A stretch of 64,000 nt of DNA from Syntrophorhabdaceae bacterium (GTDB lineage: Bacteria; Desulfobacterota; Syntrophorhabdia; Syntrophorhabdales; Syntrophorhabdaceae), in assembly GCA_036504895.1 (NCBI GenBank), contig DASXUJ010000011.1, positions 1 to 64,000 of the forward strand, given 5' to 3'. The position numbers and the translations under genes were made by a program. Positions 58,791 to 64,000 of this stretch are shown here, piece by piece. The notes beneath the pieces were generated by a model. The model was not told the DNA's origin. It saw nothing but the letters and a program-made list of their open reading frames with translations, and searched no databases. How positions within the stretch are numbered: position 1 is the first letter of the stretch; each line of letters begins with the position of its first letter.

Positions 58791-60835
58791 GTACCCCTGT
58801 CGAAACATTCAGAGTAGAAGCATACGAGAGACTTCAGGAGCTCGAATCCTCCCTATTGGAACTGGAAGAAGCTCCGGAGAACGAAGAGCTCATCGGCCAG
58901 ATATTCCGGGCCCTCCATACGATAAAGGGCTCGGGCGCCATGTTCGGCTTCGATGATATCGCCTCCTTCACCCACGAGGTGGAGACGGTCTTCGACATGG
59001 TCCGTAACGGCAAAATCGCGGTAGAGAAGGAGCTCATCGACCTTACCTTAAAGGCGGGAGACCTGATCCACGCCATGCTCGACGGCAAGGAGCCTCCCGA
59101 GAGAGACGCCCTTACCGCCTCCTTTCAGCACTACCTTCCGGGGGCAAAGGAAGAAAAGGCCTCCGGGAAGCCCCGGGAGATTGAAGAAGAACTCAAGACC
59201 TACCGTATCCGGTTCCGCCCAGAGCCGGATATTTTTGCTTCGGGTACCAACCCCATACCCCTCCTCAACGAGCTCCGTCAATTAGGAGACGCCACCGTGA
59301 TAGCGCAGCTCGACGCCATACCCTCCCTCGAGGATATGAACCCCGAGCTGTGCTATACATACTGGGACATCGTCCTCACCACCGATAAGGGGGTCAATGC
59401 CATAAAGGACGTCTTCATCTTCGTCGAAGACTTAGCGGAGATCACGATCGATACCGTGGAAGAGGATAAGCTCCTGGGCGAGATTATGCTCGAAAGGGGA
59501 GACGTAAAGAAAGAAGACCTCGAGCGAGTGCTCAAGGATAAGAAGCCCATAGGAGAGCTGTTAGTCGACGCAGGGCTCGTAACCAAGGATAAGGTCGTCT
59601 CGGCCTTAGCCGAGCAGAGCCGGATCAAGGAGGCGAAGGAGAAGGTCAGGAAAGAGGATGCTGCTTCCAGCATCAGGGTGGCCGCCGACAAGCTCGACAA
59701 GCTCGTCAACCTCGTAGGGGAGCTCGTGACCGTTCAGGCGAGGCTCACCCAGAAGAGCTCCACGGAGAAGGATCCGGAGCTCACCCTCATCGCCGAGGAA
59801 GTGGAGCGGCTGACCGAAGAATTACGGGACACCACGATGAGTATCAGGATGCTCCCTATAGGGACCACCTTCAGTAAGTTCAAACGTTTAGTCAGGGACC
59901 TCTCATCCGAGCTAGGAAAAGAGATCGATCTCACCACCGAAGGGGGAGAGACGGAGCTCGATAAGACGGTCATCGAAAAGTTAAACGATCCCCTCGTCCA
60001 CATCATCAGGAATTCCGTCGATCACGGGGTGGAATCTCCCGACATACGAGAGGCGGCAGGCAAGCCCCGGCAGGGGATGGTCCACCTCTCAGCGAAGCAT
60101 TCGGGGGCCTACGTGCTTGTGGAGATCACCGACGACGGGGCAGGCCTCAACCGGGAGCGGATCAGGGCCAAGGCGGTGGAGCGGGGGCTCCTTACCCCCG
60201 AGCAGGAGATCTCCGACAAGGACCTCTTCGGCCTCATCTTTGCCGCGGGCTTCTCTACCGCCGCCAATGTGACCAACGTCTCCGGCAGGGGCGTGGGCAT
60301 GGACGTGGTGAAAAAGACCATCGACTCCCTGCGGGGCTCCATTGAAGTCCAAAGTGAAGAAGGGGTGGGCACCACCATCAGCTTAAAGCTCCCCCTCACC
60401 TTAGCCATCATCGAGGGGCTCCTCGTGGAGATCGGGACGAACCACTTCGTCCTTCCCCTATCCGCGGTGGAGGAGTGCGTGGAGCTGACCCGGGAAGATG
60501 TGAAAAGGACCCACGGCAGGCATATGGCCAATGTACGGGGGAGCCTCATCCCCTACATGAGGCTCAGAGAAGAGTTCAATATCAAAGGAGAGGAGCCCGA
60601 GCTCGAGCAGATCGTCATTACCGAGATCGACAGAACGAGGATGGGCTTTGTGGTAGACCACGTGATCGGCCAGCACCAGACGGTGATAAAGACCCTGGGC
60701 AGGGCCTACCGCGATGTAGAGGGTATCTCAGGGGCCACGATCCTGGGCGACGGCACCGTGGCGCTCATCGTGGATGTGGCGAGGCTCCGGAAAATGGCGG
60801 AAGAAAAACCTTTAAGGGCAGTCGCTAGTCGATAG
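58787..60835 (+). CDS. cheA: chemotaxis histidine kinase CheA with MshEN-like insertion
   Basis: A 682-residue kinase. HPt domain with H44 in ALHTIKGSGAMFGF; a P2-like region; an insertion with LGEIMLERGDVKKEDLE and KPIGELLVDAGLVTKDKV, similar to MshEN/GspE-N repeats; then P3 dimerisation, P4 ATPase (LVHIIRNSVDHGVE N box, DDGAGLNRER) and a CheW-like P5 domain. No CheW, CheR, CheB or typical receptor lies in the window. It follows cheY with ATGA overlap. Confidence 0.92.
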   Translation: MSTPVETFRVEAYERLQELESSLLELEEAPENEELIGQIFRALHTIKGSGAMFGFDDIASFTHEVETVFDMVRNGKIAVEKELIDLTLKAGDLIHAMLDGKEPPERDALTASFQHYLPGAKEEKASGKPREIEEELKTYRIRFRPEPDIFASGTNPIPLLNELRQLGDATVIAQLDAIPSLEDMNPELCYTYWDIVLTTDKGVNAIKDVFIFVEDLAEITIDTVEEDKLLGEIMLERGDVKKEDLERVLKDKKPIGELLVDAGLVTKDKVVSALAEQSRIKEAKEKVRKEDAASSIRVAADKLDKLVNLVGELVTVQARLTQKSSTEKDPELTLIAEEVERLTEELRDTTMSIRMLPIGTTFSKFKRLVRDLSSELGKEIDLTTEGGETELDKTVIEKLNDPLVHIIRNSVDHGVESPDIREAAGKPRQGMVHLSAKHSGAYVLVEITDDGAGLNRERIRAKAVERGLLTPEQEISDKDLFGLIFAAGFSTAANVTNVSGRGVGMDVVKKTIDSLRGSIEVQSEEGVGTTISLKLPLTLAIIEGLLVEIGTNHFVLPLSAVEECVELTREDVKRTHGRHMANVRGSLIPYMRLREEFNIKGEEPELEQIVITEIDRTRMGFVVDHVIGQHQTVIKTLGRAYRDVEGISGATILGDGTVALIVDVARLRKMAEEKPLRAVASR

Positions 60836-60953
60836 TAGGATGGTATATAGTCGTTAGTGAAGCAAAGATATGCCTTTGGGGCAATAATGAAAAGGAAGAG
60901 ACAACCCTCAACCTGTCGATAGTACGGAGCGGGCCGCAATGGGTGAGATACCC

Positions 60954-63900
60954 TCACTTATCCAATACTTTACGGATTATTTTGGCAAATTCTCGCTTGT
61001 TCGCCGTCTTGCCGATGAACGCTTTGAGGCCTGACTGCCTCACTTTTTCCGCACTTATGGTCTCATTGAGGCCCGAGCACAGTATAATGGGAATCTCGGG
61101 CCTTATCGTGAGCATGGCTTCGGAGAGATCCATTCCGGTCATGCCGGGCATGGTATAGTCCGTAATAACGAGGTCGAAACGACCGGGCTCACGCTGGAAT
61201 ATTTCGAGCGCCTCGGCGCTGCTCGTGCATCCCACCACTTCGTATCCGAGCTTCGAGAGACGGCCTGAATTCATCTCCACGAGTATTTCCTCGTCGTCGA
61301 CAAAAAGGATGCTTTCCTTTCCCCCTTGCAGTTGCGAGGCCCTGCACGGCTCACCTGGTGAGACGCCCGCCTCTTTAGGCAAATACACATGGAACACCGA
61401 TCCCCTGCCCGGTTCACTGTACACCCCGACCTGGCCGCCATGGCTCTTTACGATACCGTGGACTACGGAAAGCCCGAGACCCGTCCCCTCACCCGGCGCT
61501 TTGGTCGTAAAGAAAGGATCGAAGATCTTGTCCCGGTTTTCCGGCGAGATCCCGCACCCCGAGTCCCTTACGGAAAGCCTGATGTAGGGGCCCGGCTTCA
61601 TTCCCGGATAAGGCGAGGGTTCATCCCCGGAAATATCGAGCTCCTCGATGCTCACTTCAAGCACCCCGCCTTTATCCCTCATCGCGTGTGCCCCATTGGT
61701 ACAGAGGTTCATGAATACCTGGTGAATCTGCACCGGGTCGGCGAATATCCGGTCCCCGCCGCTCATGAATCTCTTTTTGATCTCTATGGTAGAGGGGAAA
61801 GCGGGCCGCAGAAGTTTCAACGCTTCTTCCACAATATCCGACAGCTCCACCGACTTTCTCTCCTGCTCGGTCTGGCGGCTGAAGGCGAGGATTTGCCGCA
61901 CCAGATCGCGGCCCCTCATGGCGCTTCGCAACACGAGGCTTAATCTGCGATGCACAGGACTTGCGGAGGATGTGTCATCAATCGCCATCTCGGTAAAACC
62001 GATGATACCTGCGAGAATATTGTTGAAATCATGGGCGATGCCCCCAGCCAGTGTACCGATGGCCTCCATCTTCTGGGCCTGTCTCAGCCGGTCTTCCACG
62101 CCCTTGCGCTCCTCTATCTCAGCCCGCAAGGAATCATATGCACGCCTTAGCTCCGTGGTCCTCTCCTTCACCTGCTTTTCGAGATCGTCCCGTGCCCTTT
62201 TCATGGCTTCTTCCGCCTCTTTACGCCCGGTGATGTCAAGCACGGTGCCGAGGAAGCGAAGGGCATTCTCCTTGCCGTTTATGGACCCGAAATAGACCCT
62301 CCCCGCGGCCACGACCCAGCGCTCTTCCCCGTCCGGTCTTCTCAGGCGGTATTCAGTGCCAAAAGAACCATTCCCCGAGGGATTGAGGGCGCACCGCACT
62401 TCCTCGTCGACCCGGTCACGGTCGTCAGGGTGAAGAAGGTCGAGGAAGAGTTGATAATCAACACGAGAAGCCCCGGGCACCCCGAAAATAGCGTTGCACC
62501 GCTCCGATGACTTCATATCTCCTGTCAGGGGATCGAAATCCCAGGTTCCCAGCTCGGCTGATTCAACGGCAACGCGAAGCCGATCCTCGCTTTCCCTCAG
62601 CTCCTGCTGTGCTTTCCGTTTCGAGGTAACGTCATGAAAGACGATCACCGCTCCAATGATAGCGCCGCTCTCATCCTTTATCGGCGCCGCGCTATCCTCG
62701 ATAGGGATCACTCGCCCCTCCCGGCTCACAAGTGCCGTGTGATTGGCGAGGCTGATAATCTTTCCCTCCCGGAAGACTTCCTCCACAATATCCTCCGATG
62801 GATCGCCTGTTTTTTCGTGTATGATCCGGAATACCCCTTGTACCCCATGTCCGAATGCCTCACTAAGGCTCCAACCGGTCAGCTCTTCGGCAGCCGGGTT
62901 GATAAAAGTCACCTTGCCGGCCCTGTCCGCAGCGATGACCGCATCCCCTATACTCGTGAGGGTAACCCGCAGCCATTCCCGCTGGCGTGCCAGCTCCACC
63001 TCTGCTTCCCTGCGCTCCGTTACATCCCGGAACACCACTTGGACGCCCGGGCCTTCGACATCGAGGAAGGGACTTGCAGCGACTTCGACGCTCCTTATCG
63101 ACCCGTCGAGGCGGACGATCTTTCCATCTGTAAGGGGAATCATTTCGCCCTTCTGAAGGAGCCGGCCGAGCTCTCTCATTACATGATGATAGTCGGAATG
63201 GAACAGCTCGTAAGGCGACCTGCCGAGAATCTCCGCCGCCTGTGCGGCACCGAATGCCCTTACCGCTGCCTGGTTCACGAAAATTACCCGTTCATTGCGA
63301 TTCACGAATACCGCATCGGGCGAGAGTTCCACCAGTCCCCGATAGCGCTCCTCGCTCTTTTTTAAGGCTTCTTCACTCTGCTTCAGATTCCTGAAGAGCA
63401 GGTCGTAGGGGCGAGAAAGGCCTGTCTCGATAATGGCCTTATAAATAAGACAAAAAGCGAATATTTTGAGGAAATGGCCCACGAGGTTGGAGAGGCCGTA
63501 CACGCTCACGTAAAAGGTGAAGGCGAGCTCCGAAAGTATCGTGAGGCCCACGGACCAGACAACCCACCGGAACACCAGGGGGTGAAAACTCCGACGGTTC
63601 CTGTAGAGCATTATAATCGAGCCGACAAGAATTGCGGATATGACGTACTCACTCGCCTTCTTGAAAGGCGTGAGCCCCGAACCCGCAATGAAGCAATCCG
63701 GGAAGAGAGGGCGCCAGATAATGAATGCCAGAACAAGCGCAACAGCTGTCGCATAGGAGGCTACCACGGCGGGGGGCTTCAGTCTTCTCCTTATAAACAA
63801 AGGAGCGAGAAGGAGGGAGAGGGCCTGCATATAGCGGGCGGCGATCCAAAGCTGGGTGGCAGCATTCCCCTCATCCACGAAAAATATACCCATTCCCCGG

Positions 63901-64000
63901 TAGCAGAGGGAGTGGAAGAGGTCCAGAACTGCCACGAAAAGATAGGCGATGCCGAGGAAAAGAAGATAATTATTATCCATGAACCGCCTGGAGTTCCAGG
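60954..64000 (-). CDS. MASE3/PAS hybrid histidine kinase, 5' end cut by window edge
   Basis: A membrane sensor kinase of more than 1010 residues. The visible part begins inside a MASE3 domain (NNYLLFLGIAYLFVAVLDLFH, then YRGMGIF), with upstream codons WNSRRFM in frame, so the start lies beyond 64000. Several helices, then PAS domains (SPDAVFVNRNERVIFVNQAA; GDAVIAADRAGKVTFINPAA; and a PAC-like part), a coiled coil, a His-kinase with GIAHDFNN, an ATPase with GTGLGLSVV and a receiver with DLVITDYTMPG. Convergent with cheA. Confidence 0.9.
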   Translation of the reverse strand, partial: WNSRRFMDNNYLLFLGIAYLFVAVLDLFHSLCYRGMGIFFVDEGNAATQLWIAARYMQALSLLLAPLFIRRRLKPPAVVASYATAVALVLAFIIWRPLFPDCFIAGSGLTPFKKASEYVISAILVGSIIMLYRNRRSFHPLVFRWVVWSVGLTILSELAFTFYVSVYGLSNLVGHFLKIFAFCLIYKAIIETGLSRPYDLLFRNLKQSEEALKKSEERYRGLVELSPDAVFVNRNERVIFVNQAAVRAFGAAQAAEILGRSPYELFHSDYHHVMRELGRLLQKGEMIPLTDGKIVRLDGSIRSVEVAASPFLDVEGPGVQVVFRDVTERREAEVELARQREWLRVTLTSIGDAVIAADRAGKVTFINPAAEELTGWSLSEAFGHGVQGVFRIIHEKTGDPSEDIVEEVFREGKIISLANHTALVSREGRVIPIEDSAAPIKDESGAIIGAVIVFHDVTSKRKAQQELRESEDRLRVAVESAELGTWDFDPLTGDMKSSERCNAIFGVPGASRVDYQLFLDLLHPDDRDRVDEEVRCALNPSGNGSFGTEYRLRRPDGEERWVVAAGRVYFGSINGKENALRFLGTVLDITGRKEAEEAMKRARDDLEKQVKERTTELRRAYDSLRAEIEERKGVEDRLRQAQKMEAIGTLAGGIAHDFNNILAGIIGFTEMAIDDTSSASPVHRRLSLVLRSAMRGRDLVRQILAFSRQTEQERKSVELSDIVEEALKLLRPAFPSTIEIKKRFMSGGDRIFADPVQIHQVFMNLCTNGAHAMRDKGGVLEVSIEELDISGDEPSPYPGMKPGPYIRLSVRDSGCGISPENRDKIFDPFFTTKAPGEGTGLGLSVVHGIVKSHGGQVGVYSEPGRGSVFHVYLPKEAGVSPGEPCRASQLQGGKESILFVDDEEILVEMNSGRLSKLGYEVVGCTSSAEALEIFQREPGRFDLVITDYTMPGMTGMDLSEAMLTIRPEIPIILCSGLNETISAEKVRQSGLKAFIGKTANKREFAKIIRKVLDK

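Overview
The window reads as a bacterial chromosome of moderately high G+C from a deltaproteobacterial-type lineage (Desulfobacterota in the broad sense, possibly Syntrophorhabdia-like). That placement is an inference from gene content: a 2-oxoacid:ferredoxin oxidoreductase, an alternative complex III, a DUF362-ferredoxin protein, short PutA, GTP cyclohydrolase FolE2 and many lipoproteins. Both ends cut genes: serA at the left and a MASE3 hybrid histidine kinase at the right. I saw no rRNA, no convincing tRNA, no CRISPR array, no phage and no complete insertion sequence.

Layout. 1-9.5 kb: serA (minus), then a GT39 glycosyltransferase and a housekeeping run (small TPR protein, pepP, efp, tmk, holB, PSP1/YaaT-like, metG, DciA-like). 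9.5-15.3 kb: an exported phospholipase-D-fold pseudoenzyme, tag, an operon of HTH protein, ExeA-like ATPase and TPR protein, then a decayed IS1634-type transposase frame behind a near-consensus promoter. 15.6-18.8 kb: a SERCA-like Ca2+-ATPase with a long 5' leader ending in an intrinsic terminator, which looks like an attenuator or riboswitch. 18.8-34.7 kb: mixed genes, namely exported MsrB, DUF362-ferredoxin, O-methyltransferase, APH-kinase fusion, a 727-aa Cache sensor joined to a pentameric-ligand-gated-channel-like module, sppA, putA, a GalT-like enzyme, an EF-hand protein and a GYF-CAP protein.

34.9-48.4 kb: one tightly overlapping respiratory operon. It encodes alternative complex III (ActB, C, D, F, a multihaem ActA and ActE) interleaved with a cbb3-like oxidase (CcoN, a CcoO-cytochrome c fusion, small membrane subunits) and copper loading (SafE/TauE-type protein, CcoI Cu-ATPase). 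The order suggests that a quinol:oxygen supercomplex and its assembly factors are made together. 48.4-49.5 kb is a low-gene-content gap with a transposase fragment. 49.5-52.1 kb: korBA. 52.3-54.9 kb: queD-folE2-lipoprotein-DUF2007-yqeC. 55-60.8 kb: a secreted protein and a compact chemosensory cluster (soluble MCP-like protein with a CheZ-type motif, STAS, CheY, CheA) without CheW, CheR or CheB nearby. The window ends in the MASE3/PAS hybrid kinase.

The strongest candidates for something new are the Cache-channel fusion (23782-25965), the structured leader of the Ca2+-ATPase (15669-15892), the interleaved ACIII-cbb3 operon with an apparent AUC start for actF and a CX3CH haem site, and the minimal chemosensory cluster.
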